64,000 nt of DNA from Micrasema longulum (Eukaryota; Arthropoda; Insecta; Trichoptera; Brachycentridae). Of the stretch, positions 20,246 to 58,199 are shown one piece after another (positions within the stretch are counted from its first letter, which is position 1; every line of letters begins with the position of its first letter). The stretch spans positions 1 to 64,000 of the forward strand of contig JAGVSM010005041.1 of NCBI GenBank assembly GCA_022494885.1, in the 5' to 3' direction. A program made the position numbers and the translations under genes. The notes beneath the pieces are model-generated. The model was not told the origin of the DNA. It saw only the letters and a program-made list of their open reading frames with translations, and did no database searches.

Positions 20246-22414
20246 ATTAAAAAATCAATTAAATAAAACTGAAAATTTATTTTGGAAATGGAAATAATAC
20301 GCAATGTTTAGAATAATGTTTTATTATTTATTATACTTGACTTGATTATTTTCACGAAAAACATAACATAAAACAGAAAAAAGCAAACGACAATAATAAA
20401 TGCTTAAGACATAAGTATGAACAAATATTGGAAACACTTATGTCGTAAATCTGAAGTACATTAATTCAGAATATTTCTGAATGTGAACAGGACAAAATTA
20501 AAATTACAAGATGTTTAAAAATCATTATAAATAACACTTTTATTTTTTAAGTTGTAAAGTACTTGACATCTTAAAAAGTTTGCTGGAAAAATAATTAAAA
20601 GCATAAATATCAGTATCATCAAGAGTACTAATGAACACCTCGTTTTTTATTTTAAATATTTTAAAGCACTCTAGAATTAATTTAATATATCGTATACATA
20701 TTTACAGTTTATATTGTCCATGTACCAATGTTATTAGTACGGTTTTAAAAACATAAAAAAAAAACAAATAAAAATTTTAAAAACTCAGCAAACAAAAATG
20801 TAACATTAACAAATTAACATAACAACCAAAGAATTACATAATTTTGTTTTTAAGTTATTTTCCAAACGCAATGGCCAATTAAATTTAAAATTATAATATT
20901 AAAAGCATAATTTTGTGACAAGTAGGTGAGATCATGACAATAAAACAAATTTTATATGAACTTATAACTATGTTAATCATTTATATCACTAATTTTATAC
21001 CCTAAAAATATTTCATTTCAATTAAAGGTTAAAGAAGGGGTATTGTGATTTAAAAACCTGACTTGTGGTTTGTTGATTATTGAAAAATTAGAAATAAATT
21101 ATGAAAATGAAATCAAGGATATGGATAAAAAAACATGATTTGATAGATCTTTCGTTAGTGAATTTGACATCATCAAATAGATTTAAAATGTCAATATTCA
21201 GATTCATTGAAAACATTGTGATAAATGTAAAAGTACGATTTGTAATTTCAAAACAAAACCCTTTGAGCCCAGGAACATATAAAAATATAAAGGATGTTTC
21301 AAATTTATTTACTAATACCTACCAAAATTCAAAAGCTGTAAGTTAATTCTTTGATTACTGACTTCTTTAAGTATGTCTCTTTTTTTTTCTGTAATGTGTT
21401 TATTTTTATTTATTTAATCATTTGTTGTTTATTGCTAAATGGCTATTTCTTTAAATACACCAAAAACATCATTTTTCAGTTTAATATCTGGGTTCTGGCT
21501 AGTTTATTTGTTTTGGAACGAATACTTATCGTCCTTCTAAATAATATTATAGGCAAGTTAAATATACGTTTCACTTTAATTAAAAAAAGTTTTAGAATTA
21601 ACAAACATCGTAAGATAATAACACATTTTTCATGAATTCAGCGATTCATTTTCGGTAAGAGAGGCAGAGATAATTTAAAATGATCGTTAAGTAATTTAAA
21701 AAGTATAAAAATAAAATGGAAACTCATTTAATAAATACATAATAATATTTTTTTATATCCACGGGAGTTAATTAACACCCGAAATAGTAAAAATACTACG
21801 AATTTTTAAGTATGAAAATTTAGCCAAAATACTTGTATCGTTTGAATAATAATTAAATTATCGAACGTACGCAATAGGAATCGGTAGAATCCTGAATAAA
21901 TGAGACTGAATTGTTGAAATATTGAGAATAAATAATGTACTATCAATAAATTTATTAATTAAAGTAAATTGATCAATAATAGATTTGCAAAGCTCACAAA
22001 GAAAACCGTTATGTAAGATATTATGTTTATTTTATAGCAAGGGCAGCATTAGAAAATACATCAAGGACTGTGTATATAAGAAAATTAAATGAATTACTGC
22101 AATTGAAAATGCATTATAAAAACATAATGGCATATTTTTGCACATAAACAATAAAATCTAATAAATACTGAGTTGAAAAATAATTACAAAATACAAATGA
22201 CAAAATAAATGAAATACGTACAATAATGATCGAATTTAAAAAAATCGGTTCATGTAAAATTACTCACAATGTAACTTTCAATGAAGATTATTTTAATGAC
22301 GACATAACCTTTTGTTGTTTGCTTACTATACTAAATTTTATCTAAGTATTGTAATTAAATTATCTATTTCACATGAAATAATTAGATTCGATAAAACATA
22401 CGCATTATTATCAC
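20246..22414. other. AT-rich stretch downstream of lowfat, nothing recognised
   Basis: Very AT-rich. The adjoining open frames at 21101-21346 and 21351-21635 have AT-driven composition and no motif, so I do not call them genes. The first minus-strand AATAAA after the lowfat stop is at 22420-22415, which could mark the end of its 3' UTR. Confidence 0.4.
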
Positions 22415-22967
22415 TTTATTTTTTTTACTATGAGATAATATTTACATACTTAACCGTATTTTTTTCTAATCGTATATTGACTCGATATTGCTGGTCAGAA
22501 AACTGTTTTAAAAACAAACAATAAAAATGTAATGATAAAAAATAATAATTGTGGATTTTACAGAATTAGAAAGAAGTATCGAAATTGACGAGAAAAATAA
22601 TTAGAAAAATCTTTAATGAGAAACGATTATTAAAATATTCCATTTAGATAAAAAATGAAGGACGTTAAAAAGACTGCTTTTTAAGTTATCAGATAAAAAT
22701 GATAATTTTCGAGATTCAATGGTACATAAAATGTTTTGAATATCTACTTATTAAAGTATATCACGCGGAAAGAGACACTATAGATGAAGTTAGTCAGTCT
22801 ATAATTTTAGAGATGTCCATAATTAGAAAACATTGGAGCATCAATTAATTTTCACTATTCTCCTAAGCTACCAATTTCTGGTTGATCAAAGGGGTTTACC
22901 ACGCACGCGCGTCTAAGAAGATAACTCTAGAAACTTCCCTGTTTACTCATTGTCGATAGGTATTGAT

Positions 22968-48628
<25,661 letters not shown>

Positions 48629-48639
48629 CACTGAAGAGG

Positions 48640-50212
48640 GAGGTAAGGACGTCTTGTGTATAACGATGACTCAATCTTCACTATACGCATAAATAGCTGA
48701 TAGCGTTTACTGATGACTAATTGATGTTCAAATCTTCAATTAAAATCGCGTATAGCTTCTTAATCGCTTTGATCGCTTTCCAATTGAAACATTTTAGTAT
48801 AAATTTTAAAAACCGTTGATTATTTTCTTGTAATTGTGGTAATAAGATTGTATCAAAATACATTAAGTCACTCATTCGAAATATGCCCGCATCACATTCC
48901 AATGACGATCGTCAAATCTTTTCAATTCAATAAATTCATCAGATTTTGCTTTTTTTGTATCATTTTGGGCACTTAACTGATTTTTACATTGAAATCTTGA
49001 TACGTACACTTTTCACTGTTATTTTCGCTTTTATATCACAAAACACCGATTAAAACTTGTTATTTTTGTAAAATCCACTAACTAAGTAAAACATTACAGG
49101 TATTATTACTCAACTCGGAGTTTCCTTAATCATAATATAAGTTCCGTTAAGATATTGAATATTAAACACTTTCGTAGTACTTCATAAATAGCGCTGGGCA
49201 TCAAATAAATCATCCGAGTAACTTAACCACTGGTTAACTAGGCATTCATATAATAAAGATTAATGACAGCGTAAGACAAATTTAATTACAAACGCATTAA
49301 TATTCCAGCTGACGATTTTGTAACGGGTTCATCAACTCTGGACTTGAGACCACAGATCGGCGACATTTGAAAAGAGAAAACTCGTCTTGAATGATAAAAA
49401 TACGTCAACTTGTTTCTGTAAATAAGAAGTGAATTGCGGGACTCAAAAACGCGTCTGTCTGAAGAGAACTCGTATTACCTCACCATTTTTCCTAGTGGTC
49501 TGTCAGTTTTCTTTCCGTCCTATGCAACAAAGACTAATTTGTATGCAGCGGTCGTACTGAGTTGCGAGAAATACCTAGCGCACTGCCGTACGCGGTATTA
49601 TTTGTCGAAGAGTTTCAGACTCGAGACGAAAGCTTCGAAGCGGTATTATATGTACAACATATAAACGTAGATGCGTCTGACATATGTCCCCGATAGCTTT
49701 CTTCTGTCCGAGACGTCACTAGAGGAGCGCGTTTCTTACTTTAAGAACAAATTGATCGCGAGGTTTCGTGAGAAACGTTGGTTCGACGAAAGTTATGGTA
49801 TATCAGGCTTGTAGAACACATTCTGCACTTGCAATATTAACAATGGTTAGTTCTTCGGCTAGCGGGAAGCTGACCGCGTCAGTTACACTTACATTTTCAT
49901 TATTTTGCGTACCTACTAAGTAACCGGTTTTAATATTGACGTATGTAGACCTCAAGCATCAGCGTTAAATTTAGTGCAATAATTATAAAAAAAGTGAGGC
50001 AAGAAGGAGTGAAATAATTAAGATCAACTGTAGATTAATTATTGCATAAAATGTACGCGTGTATTATATATGATTCGTACAAACTGGTAAAGAAATACCT
50101 GTTATTTGCTCCACTATTTCACAGAGCAGACGCTTTAGTTTATCTGACCATAGTACGATATTTTTGCTAACTCAAACAATAAATTGTACACTATACACTG
50201 TATAACATTCAT
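48640..50212 (-). promoter_or_regulatory. Upstream region of lowfat; CpG-denser block at 49430-49900
   Basis: No protein-like frame. 49430-49900 has many CG steps (ACGCGTCTGTC, GCACTGCCGTACGCGG, GAGGAGCGCGTTTC, GATCGCGAGG) in an otherwise CG-poor area and lies about 1 kb upstream of the first coding exon. An untranslated first exon is implied by the acceptor at 48631. A strong donor-like sequence on the minus strand, GCTAG|GTAAGACG, lies further up at 50679-50671. Which exon is used cannot be decided from sequence. Confidence 0.35.
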
Positions 50213-50330
50213 CAGTCTAAATATCCCCATTAGAGGGTGAAAGCGCTAATTGGTCAAATAAATAAGTGGAAGTGAACAAAGTATTTTTAAATTAATAACT
50301 TTTATCTAAATATAAGTTATTACATCAATA
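50213..50330 (+). ncRNA. Hammerhead-like motif (subfamily GCGCT) with conserved flank
   Basis: CAGT, CTAAATA (for CTGAAGA), stem II remnant CCCC...AGGGT, GAAA, GCGCTA, ATTGG. Stem III AG/CT with loop CG, triplet CTA, stem I CAGT/ATTG with a G-T wobble. The flank TCAAATAAATAAGTGGAAGT to 50330 matches 55330-55410 inverted. Core decayed. Confidence 0.35.
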
Positions 50331-51147
50331 AATTAACACATTTAAATACAATCGATTTTGGATTACTTATTAGAAAAATTGAACCAGAATTTATTGTTTA
50401 TAAATCATCTTTACAAAATTAGGTTATCGTTAATCGGTTTTACGTTTTATTTTCTGAATCTAATCTCATGGTAAAGTTCTCAGCTGCCGAAGTCGTGTCG
50501 AAGTTGTCCGAAGGTAATACGAGCCGGTAAAATAAATAAGCGATTAATAAAAGGTTTAATATACACTACAAACTAGTGTATTAAGTATACTGACTACTCA
50601 CGCCACTGTTTAGAGACATTTGTTGCAAAAGTGACTTTGATATTGTATATTGCGAGTTAAAAGGCAATCTCGTCTTACCTAGCACAAGGAATCGTGGCTG
50701 ACTGCATATTATGACTGTATAACTATGAATGTATATCGAACCACTGGGTATTTAATTAATTTTATACCAATATATTGTCTTTGGTATGTTGAAATTATTA
50801 CCGAGACCAATTTTATTCCATCTAGTACCTATTAATTTAAGCGAATAAAGGGGTTTGTATAATGTAAATATACAAAGTATGGAGTTTGAACGTATCGTAA
50901 ATAATAATGTTTATTGATTTTCGTTGTATATTTTGTATGCTTATTTTTTGTTTTTTAAAACGATGTAAAATATAGGGGTATTTTTTTATTGTAACTATAT
51001 TATGTTAAAGAAAATGGCATGAGTTTATACTGAAAGCAGTTTATTTAACCCTAAAATTTCTAGTAAGTAAACATAATTAATGGATTTTATTGAAAAATCA
51101 TATGATCAGATCAGAATATTGATGTGAAGACCATGGGCAAATAAAAG
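50331..51147. other. AT-rich stretch with possible 5' exon donor at 50678
   Basis: Minus-strand GCTAG|GTAAGACG is the best splice donor seen upstream of lowfat exon 1. Otherwise nothing recognised. Confidence 0.25.
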
Positions 51148-51280
51148 CAGTATTGGAAAGTCACCAAAGAGATTGTCTAAATATCTGGTAAGGCGTAGAT
51201 GTTGATGGGTCAGTAAAGACTCGTGGATGAAGTTAGAGGCCTATAACCAGCAGTGGAGAAATGAAGGCTATTGAAAAATG
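51148..51280 (+). pseudogene. LINE ORF2 C-terminal fragment
   Basis: Across frames: SPKRLSKYLV (RPxxRWxDD box), RRRC/WVSKDSW (GRRWMxxAxDRxxW box) and LEAYNQQWRNEGY then stop (the EEAYxQQW end). Short and degraded, followed by an A/G-rich tail (GAAAAAGGAGAAAGAG). Confidence 0.55.
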
Positions 51281-51483
51281 AGAAAAAGGAGAAAGAGAAA
51301 GTATAAAAGTACACGCGTTCATAATATGCCCAATTTAAAATTTCTTTAAAAAAAGCAGCTCAAACTTTTTATTCTAGAACAGGTTATTTACGACTCCTAT
51401 GAAATCGGCTAAAAGTAAAAAAAAATTAATTAATAATGAGAAGTTAAATACTTTTTTTTTAAAAATAAATATTCCTATAATTT

Positions 51484-51640
51484 GGCAAATATTTCAATTT
51501 TGGTGGCCATTTTCAAAGAGTTGTGAATAACTTAGTATTAAAAAATGAAAATCAAGTTGGAGTAGAAGTGTGGTTCGAACCTTGGACCTCTGATACATGT
51601 GTCCGCAACACTAGCCACAGGACCACAAGCCGATTCAATT
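51484..51640 (-). repeat. SINE family A, copy 4
   Basis: Minus strand: GGCTTGTGGTCCTGTGGCTA (A box), GAGGTCCAAGGTTCGAACC (B box), CTTGATTTTCATTTTTTAAT, AGTTATTCACAACTCTTTG and AAAATGGCCACCAAAATTG. Confidence 0.7.
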
Positions 51641-51659
51641 TCACAAAAATAAATAAATA

Positions 51660-52867
51660 ATTGGGATGCTTATAACTGGGGCTGTGATGTTTCTCGCAAC
51701 AATTAATAGTCATACGGATATTACATGGCTCGTTTCTTGATTTTAATACTCTTATATTAATGCGAAGACTGTAATTTTTTTATAAATAATTTGTGCGATC
51801 TTGTTGTTTGGTACGAGTAGAATGTAAAGTAAAACGCGGTCCTTGTTTCAATCATTGAAAAATTAACTGAGAAATACTTAGGTTATTAATTTTTACTGCC
51901 AACGGATTTCAAAGGATTTTTTTTACGATCTCAGTTAATTTTATACAGGCAGTTATATCAGTTTTGTAGGGTTTTAATCTATTCCAATTTTGTAGTCCTT
52001 AGAAAGATAATGAAGCATGTCAAGTCCTTCGCAAGGAGCGGAAGCCACCTTTTTACTTATTTATTCAAACCTCATTTTATGCACAGTAGGCATCACCCAT
52101 CTTCGTTAGTCATGATGTAGAAAGTGGCGAGTCATCAATGACAGAGAAGATTTTGTATGTTGGAAGAAGCCTGGCACCTGTTTACTTAGTGCCTGGGATG
52201 AACATGTAAAGGACAACATGTAAAGGGTCTGAGAGATCTCATAGGCTTAACAGCCAGACCAGAATGATAAATGGTTTCTAGCACATAATGTGAAATAAGC
52301 AGTAGCGGATTGATATAAAATCACTGACGTGTAATATACTATTTATTCCCTTACTAGCTGTTCTCTGTACATAGATTCAGTAGAATTTTTGATTTTTGTA
52401 TTATACTTAAAAAAGATTGAATATTTTTCTTGTTTTTTTTAAACTCTTTATTTATATAAGAAAAATAGAGGTAAAATTTTGTACTGTTAGGGAATGGCAA
52501 TATAAAAAGTCGTTATTTTTTCCAATTCGATATAATAAAAAAAAAATGAAAAATCCAAAAAAAAAAGAAAAAAGCTTACTTGTTATCATAATTACAATAC
52601 TGAGGTTTGTAAAGGAGTAGTAATTTTACACGACCAAACGGGTGACAGCTCTACGCAAATCTTATTCCATGGAGTCATTTTTTGGAACTAATTACGTCAA
52701 AATGGCCGAAACTACTTAAAATTGTCCAAATAAGTACCGACAGTGATAAGCTACTACATAAAATGCATCTTACTATATAAGTTATTTTACATGTCATAGA
52801 ACAAATAGTTAATCTCAGATTTAATTGATAATTTGTGACACAGCATTAAAAAAAAATTATGGCAAAT
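51660..52867. other. Nothing recognised
   Basis: 52010-52270 is slightly GC-richer (GTCCTTCGCAAGGAGCGG, GAAGCCTGGCACCTGTTTAC) and may be an old repeat, but I found no second copy. The remainder is AT-rich. Confidence 0.3.
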
Positions 52868-53000
52868 TATTATTTCCATTTTACCCACTGGTCATAGGGC
52901 TGAATTGGAACACCTGATGCAGCGTATATCGATCATCTGCTACATAAAGGTAAGATGATCATCCTTACCCTTCAGATGCCAGCTAAAGAACATGAAATAA
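52868..53000 (-). repeat. SINE family B body fragment
   Basis: Minus strand: GGTAAGGATGATCATCTTAC, CTTTATGTAGCAGATGATCG, ATATACGCTGCATCAGGTGT, then CCAGTGGGTAAAATGG. Head absent. Confidence 0.55.
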
Positions 53001-53161
53001 TGCTGAGTAGAACCACCTTTCTATTGGTTCAACTCTGAATTGACGTTGGGTCACATAACATAGAGAATGTCAACTCCTTTTAGTATTAAGGTACTGAAAT
53101 TAATGATAACAATTATTATAGTAGTGAGATAAGACCACGGCTATCAACAGCAAACACATGT

Positions 53162-53625
53162 TATTATGGCTTGTTTAAACATCTGGGATTCAAATTGCTC
53201 TCTAGAAAAACTAAGACCATTATTTACAAAACTCTCCCCAGACCGGTCATTGCATATGGTGCCAAATGCTGGGTTATTGCGAAAAGAGATGAAAACATAG
53301 AATTAGTATTTGAAAGAAAAATATTAGGGATATATTTGGTGCTGTCAACCAAAATAGAGTGTGGAGGAGACGATTTAATCATGAATTAGAGGCATCAGAT
53401 GGCAAAACCAACATTGCACAAAAATGAGAAGATTTCAAAAGTTGAGCCGGGCCATATGCACAGAATGAATGATAAGAAGGCAGATGAAGCAGAGCCAGAC
53501 CAAAATTAAGATAGCTGGAAGATGTTGAAAGTAAGGTTAGAGCAATTGGCTCGACGAACTGGAGAAGAGACGCAGAGTGCAGGGAGATTGAAATTGAGGC
53601 AGATTCTGGAGAAGGCTACATTTAT
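53162..53625 (+). pseudogene. LINE endonuclease-reverse transcriptase C-terminal pseudogene
   Basis: LFKHLGFKLLSRKTKTIIYK, then LPRPVIAYGAKCWVIAKRDE and LVFERKILGI (53171-53330): the SRKTKxxxYKTLxRPVxxYGxxxW box and the ERKIL box. A frame change near 53380 leads to NHELEASDG, and later LRxLEDVESKVRAIGSTNWR (about 53505-53570), the DLxxxGxxxWR end. Several stops. A different LINE family from K and M. Confidence 0.75.
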
Positions 53626-53949
53626 ATTTATAAAATTTATATACATATTAGGGCCAGCATATTGGCTTAAGGTGATTTCTTCCTACCTACCCAAACCGTT
53701 CAGTTTAAGAAAATTACAAGTACATGGACATATACAGAATCTTATAATTTTATACAAAATTTAAAACAAAAATTAACAAAAAAATTTACATTTTACTAAG
53801 AAGATTGAAGAGGGAATGGGAAAGAAAGGAACAACTCAAACATTTAGATAGTGACATTTCAATCTTGATTTAAATATTTCATCCTAACATTCCTAGGATA
53901 TGAAACTGGTGCCTCAAGCATGATAGGTGAGCTATTTATGATTTATCTC

Positions 53950-54052
53950 CACTCGATTTCCTTATTCAGGATTTTTACCTGAGAGTTGTCATCGAGTCGA
54001 AAGCACTAGTCCAGAATTCTGGTTTTATTTCATGCACACAACTGGACACAGA
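53950..54052 (-). repeat. SINE family B-related fragment
   Basis: Minus strand CATGAAATAAAACCAGAATT, CTGGACTAGTGCTTTCGAC and CGATGACAACTCTCAGG. The same order is at 57205-57368. Confidence 0.4.
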
Positions 54053-54299
54053 GAAAGCAAATCATGATGCATATTAATAATTTAGAAAAGCAATAACACA
54101 TCACGTAAAGCAAATACAAATTAAAAACAAATAACCTTTTTGAAAGTAAATACCGTGAGAATATGGAGAAGCAGCATATAAAACGAGCGCGTGAAGTATT
54201 CTACCTAAATATTTGAAAATCGATTGTTAAAAATCTCACATGACATATTGTAGGTGCCTACTCAGACTACTATATCCATATTTAAAGTAATTCTTTTTT

Positions 54300-54480
54300 T
54301 TTAAAGTTTATATTTGAAGCACTAACTTTGTGGTTATTCATTTCAATAAAATAAATAAAACAACTTTGTTTTTAACCACTAATTTTTATTTTTCACCGAC
54401 CGGTTTCAAAGAAAACAAGCTTCTTTGTCAAGGTATACGTAACTTTACGTTGTAACAAAGTTGTTTTATTTATTTTATTA
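54300..54480. mobile_element. Foldback unit with a decayed hammerhead-like motif
   Basis: 54345-54370 and 54454-54479 are perfect 26-bp inverted repeats (AATAAAATAAATAAAACAAC and its mirror). Between them the minus strand (54438-54394) reads TACC, TTGACAA, extra A, AGAA...TTCT stem, TT, GAAA, CCGGTC, GGTG. Stem I ACC/GGT, stem III AC/GT with loop CG and triplet GTC are kept, while the CTGANGA box has two changes. The left flank GCACTAACTTTGTGG matches the flank at 15040, 17750 and 28265. Confidence 0.5.
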
Positions 54481-55329
54481 TAATTCTTTTTTTATTTCAT
54501 TGCAATTTTATTTTCTAGTTGGTACTATTTTTATGGCCATATTGAAGTATTTGTAATTTATTTCGATTTAAACTGTCAGTTAAATATGATCCTGCAGATA
54601 AATAATTGCAATTAGAAGATTTATTTACTTTTTGAAAATATTCTTTGTAGTCATTAATAATATAATTAAAATCAAATAGGAACTCTTTGTTTTTCACTTC
54701 TTATTATTTGATAACCGACCAACAGGTTTAGGAGCTAAACGCGCTCCCTTATATACATGTATGTTTTAAAAATGTATGTATTCCTATTTTACAATTTTAA
54801 CAGTGTCTACATACATCTTATTTGTATGGAAGCAATATGTAAATTAAATCTTCAAGTGAAATACTGTTTTGTGTTTTTGTGAAGTTGAATGAGAAGTGAG
54901 GGGGGTTAAAATTTGATAATTTGCCCTTGTTCTCCGCAAAGTAGATAGAAGTCGACTATAGGGAATATTATTAATTTAATTATTTATTGTCTGTTTCTAA
55001 GTATTTTCGCTTTTTTAACTTTCAAGATTTCTATGTTATTGAATTTCAAAATTTTATTTTCAACAAGTAGGAAGCTTTGACCTAGTTTCTTAATTAAAAT
55101 GATGAATGTTTTCTATCAGACGGATTATAAAATCGGAGAAAAACATTATTATTAAGGTATCTCAAGTATTTTTTTACAACTATTTTATATTGAAGCCTCT
55201 TAGTTTTTTTCAATGTAAGAGATTTACCTAATAATAAGGCAAATTCAGAAAAAAGTACTATTATTTAGGCACCTAATTTTTTTTTACTCTAATGTTGAAG
55301 TTTCTTTTAGTTTTTCCTATAAGAGTTTC

Positions 55330-55451
55330 TTTTAGTTTTTCCTATAACTTATATTTAAAACAAGTTATAAATAAAAAATACTTGGTACACTTCCACTTAT
55401 TTATTTGACCAATTTCAATTTCACCCTTTCGTAGGCATCTTCAGATTATTT
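55330..55451 (-). ncRNA. Hammerhead-like motif (subfamily GCGCT) with conserved flank
   Basis: Minus strand: AAAT-AAT, CTGAAGA intact, extra T, stem II GCCT/GGGT (G-T wobbles) around ACGAAA, GAAA, then TTGAAATTGG in place of GCGCTAATTGG (stem III lost). The flank CAAATAAATAAGTGGAAGTG, then AAGTATTTTT and AAATATAAGTTAT matches 50250-50330. Confidence 0.4.
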
Positions 55452-55958
55452 CAATTATTAAATAAGAAGTATTACAGTTTTTTAAACAGTGTAATTCTGC
55501 GGTGTGTTTATCTTATTTACCATCAAATTTTTTTTTTTTTTAATATGTGAGTGACAACTTTAACGATAAATAAAAGCAAATTCCAAAACATCCAGTTTAA
55601 TTCGACTATACTTTATTAAATGCAAACACATAATGGCGGAGTGATTTTATTTCAAAGAACATTTCTGTCAAGTCGTGTCTTTATTTGGACTATGAACATT
55701 AATACATAATTATATGTTTCTTGTATTAATAATTCAAAGTACGAACAGTTATCAATCAATGCTATAGGCGATCCGGTATAAGCAGGAACTGCATATTTTT
55801 GCTTTCACTTTAGATTCTATATATAAAATCAATTGAAACGTATTTTGCGAATTAGAAATCATGTACAAAATTGGATATATGTATCGTTTTAAATTTGTTT
55901 TAATGTACTGAAGATAAATTTTACTTTGGTATAAATGCTTTAACTCCATATAATGTTT
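55452..55958. other. Nothing recognised
   Basis: AT-rich. The frame at 55752-56024 has no motif. Confidence 0.3.
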
Positions 55959-56000
55959 ACCTGTCTGAAGATATCCGTTAGAGAGTGAAAGCGCTAATTG
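55959..56000 (+). ncRNA. Hammerhead-like motif (subfamily GCGCT), intact core boxes
   Basis: CTGT, CTGAAGA, extra T, a degraded stem II (ATCC...AGAGAGT), GAAA, GCGCTA, ATTG. Stem III AG/CT with loop CG, triplet CTA. Stem I is partly mismatched. Confidence 0.4.
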
Positions 56001-57204
56001 AAAATAAGTTAAGGGACTTGTCATCTTGATGTCATCTCAAGTACTTTAATTTACAACTTTTTATATACACAATCAGTTTTTCTGAGTCATAATGGCATGT
56101 GTCGTTCGAACTAATTTTTTGATGTTTTGGATCACATCACAGCGTCCATCATAATGGTTAATGTTATTCGTGTGGATATACGCACACGTAACGTAATATA
56201 CGAGTATTTAGGATTTTTCCGTACCACAGTCTAGCCGGAATAAAGAAACCTATTTTTTAAAAATTAATCGGCATTACGGGCTTCAGTTTATTAGGATCTT
56301 CGACACTTTCGAGGTGTTATATTGCGGAAATGGCGATATGTAATAATTGGCAATATTATTTAAAATACTTTCTTGTGTTCGCTATGTATAAAACATACGT
56401 AAAATATTAATAAAAAAATTGACTAATCAGTTAAAAAGGTAAATACAAATAAAAGGTTAAACTGGAAGAAATCATACAAAAAAATGTACCTTTTAAATAT
56501 GTGTCATCATTGTGAATCACATCAGGGTCTACGTTTTATAGAACATGCCGACAGTTTAAAAAACAATACTTTGAAAATTCGATATTCTAGTATTTTAACT
56601 ACTAAATCTCGGGTAGCCATTTTAAAAGGGCGCAGTTAACACGTTGAACGTCAGTGTGTTGAGGAGGCAGTGCCAATTAGTCAGGAGACATCGCAAGAAA
56701 TTGTAGTTGTCCAGACGGGACATATACAACGCATACACATAGCAAAATGTGTATACTCAGATACTCAGTTAACATAGCGAGGCGCGGCGGTCTCTTTGTC
56801 AAGAAGAGGAAAGTTCACGAAAGATATATATTTTAATTGCTCCTCGTGATAAAGGATACTGTTCAAATACAATATTGTAAGAATTTCTGGAACCAACTGT
56901 GTGTTTGCGCAAACTTCTTTCAATTATCTCTTTCGGTACTATAGACAAGTAAGCGGGTAGTGTTCATTCTTAAATGGATTGCCGTAGAAAAAACATGTGG
57001 TTCGTATTGAATGTGAAATGATAAGAAAAAGTGTAACAAATAAAATAACTGAGTTTACATAAAGTACTTCTCCATTTAAACTATATACCGCGAATGCCAA
57101 TTGAGAGCCTACTTAACCATCAGGTTCTCGACACCCTGCATATCCACTGCAGACATTTTTGGATTTTAAAAATTGTTGTTTTAAATTTATTTTATTTGTT
57201 TATA
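56001..57204. other. Nothing recognised
   Basis: 56600-56860 is slightly GC-richer (GGAGGCAGTGCCAATTAGTC, GCGAGGCGCGGCGGTC) without protein motif or second copy. It could be promoter-like but is unsupported. Confidence 0.3.
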
Positions 57205-57368
57205 ATTGACACCACCCTTTCCCCTTTCCGCATCTAGTAGTGCATATGACACTGCATTGGTAAATGGAATGCAGCATATTTCTCTCGATATATCACTCGA
57301 TTTCATTGAGAGCAGCCATGGGGTCAAAAACACCCGTCCAGGGTTTTGGTTCTATTTCACACATACCT
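57205..57368 (-). repeat. SINE family B-related copy
   Basis: Minus strand: GTGTGAAATAGAACCAAAAC, CCTGGACGGGTGTTTTTGAC, GAGAGAAATATGCTGCATTC, CAGTGTCATATGCACTAC and GATGCGGAAAGGGG. The second half follows family B, the first half the 53950 fragment. Confidence 0.55.
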
Positions 57369-57779
57369 TTATTCTTTGTATGCCTGAAACAGGGTTTATT
57401 CAAAAGAATATGAATTTTTTTAAAAAATACTTGTAAATTCAAGAAGAAAGACTTTATACGTAAAAAGAAAAAATAAATAAATAAGAATGCATTTATGTCG
57501 AAAGTAAACCTATACTGTAGGTACTATGACGAGAGGATAGACTAAAAAAGGGGAGAAAAGAAGAAAAAAATGTAAAAAATCAAACATTCAAATAGGGACA
57601 TTTCAATCGTAATTTGAAAGTGTTTTTATTTTCAAAGTTTTTTTTATTTTAACAAATAAAATAAAATACAAAATTGTATTTTTGTTCCCGCAAAGCCGAA
57701 GCTTGTCTGCGGGTAAAATAATTTTTAATTATTATTTTTTTAATTTATAAAAGGTAAGTACATAGTTTAATAATAGATG

Positions 57780-58190
57780 AAGAATATAATATATTTATGC
57801 GCACAATTAATTTTCTTTTGCTTTTTTTAATAAGTTTTTGACTATTTTTAAAAATATATTTAGGTTTTTTCTACACGATTTTTAACAGGTATTAAATTAA
57901 ACAGTTTTGGTACTACACTCCCCATTGTTCTATTTTCATAGTAGTTGTTCTGTCGTGGCACCGTCAGCTGCTGTGCCGATACTTGTCGGGTCATGATCTG
58001 GTGGGTTACGTTGGATTTAAAACTGCAATCGAGGAAATGATCTGTCGCTATCTTATACTGACACTGTTTGTTAATAGGCAAAACGTTAACATAATCAAAT
58101 AATCTTTTATTATTGTCTTTTGCCTCAATCTTTATTTTTACAGGTACGATAGTTTTTAGAATTTGTACTTGTTGGTTCAAGACTTGTCCA
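57780..58190 (-). pseudogene. CR1/L2-like LINE C-terminal pseudogene
   Basis: Minus strand 58180-57860 is one open frame of 106 codons. Its second half reads HQIMTRQVSAQQLTVPRQNN, then YYENRTMGSVVPKLFNLIPV, matching the TRxxxxLxxPxxxxxxGxRSxxYxxPxLxNxLP end of CR1/L2-type LINE proteins. The first half has no clear motif. 5'-truncated, with a short AT-rich 3' UTR. It could be taken for a small gene because the frame is intact, but the C-terminal pattern argues for LINE. Confidence 0.6.
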
Positions 58191-58199
58191 TGTCAATGA

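Noticed and set aside
21101..21635. Two adjacent plus-strand open frames (81 and 94 codons)
   Set aside because: AT-driven composition (Lys/Asn/Ile/Phe), no motif, no codon bias or conserved start context.
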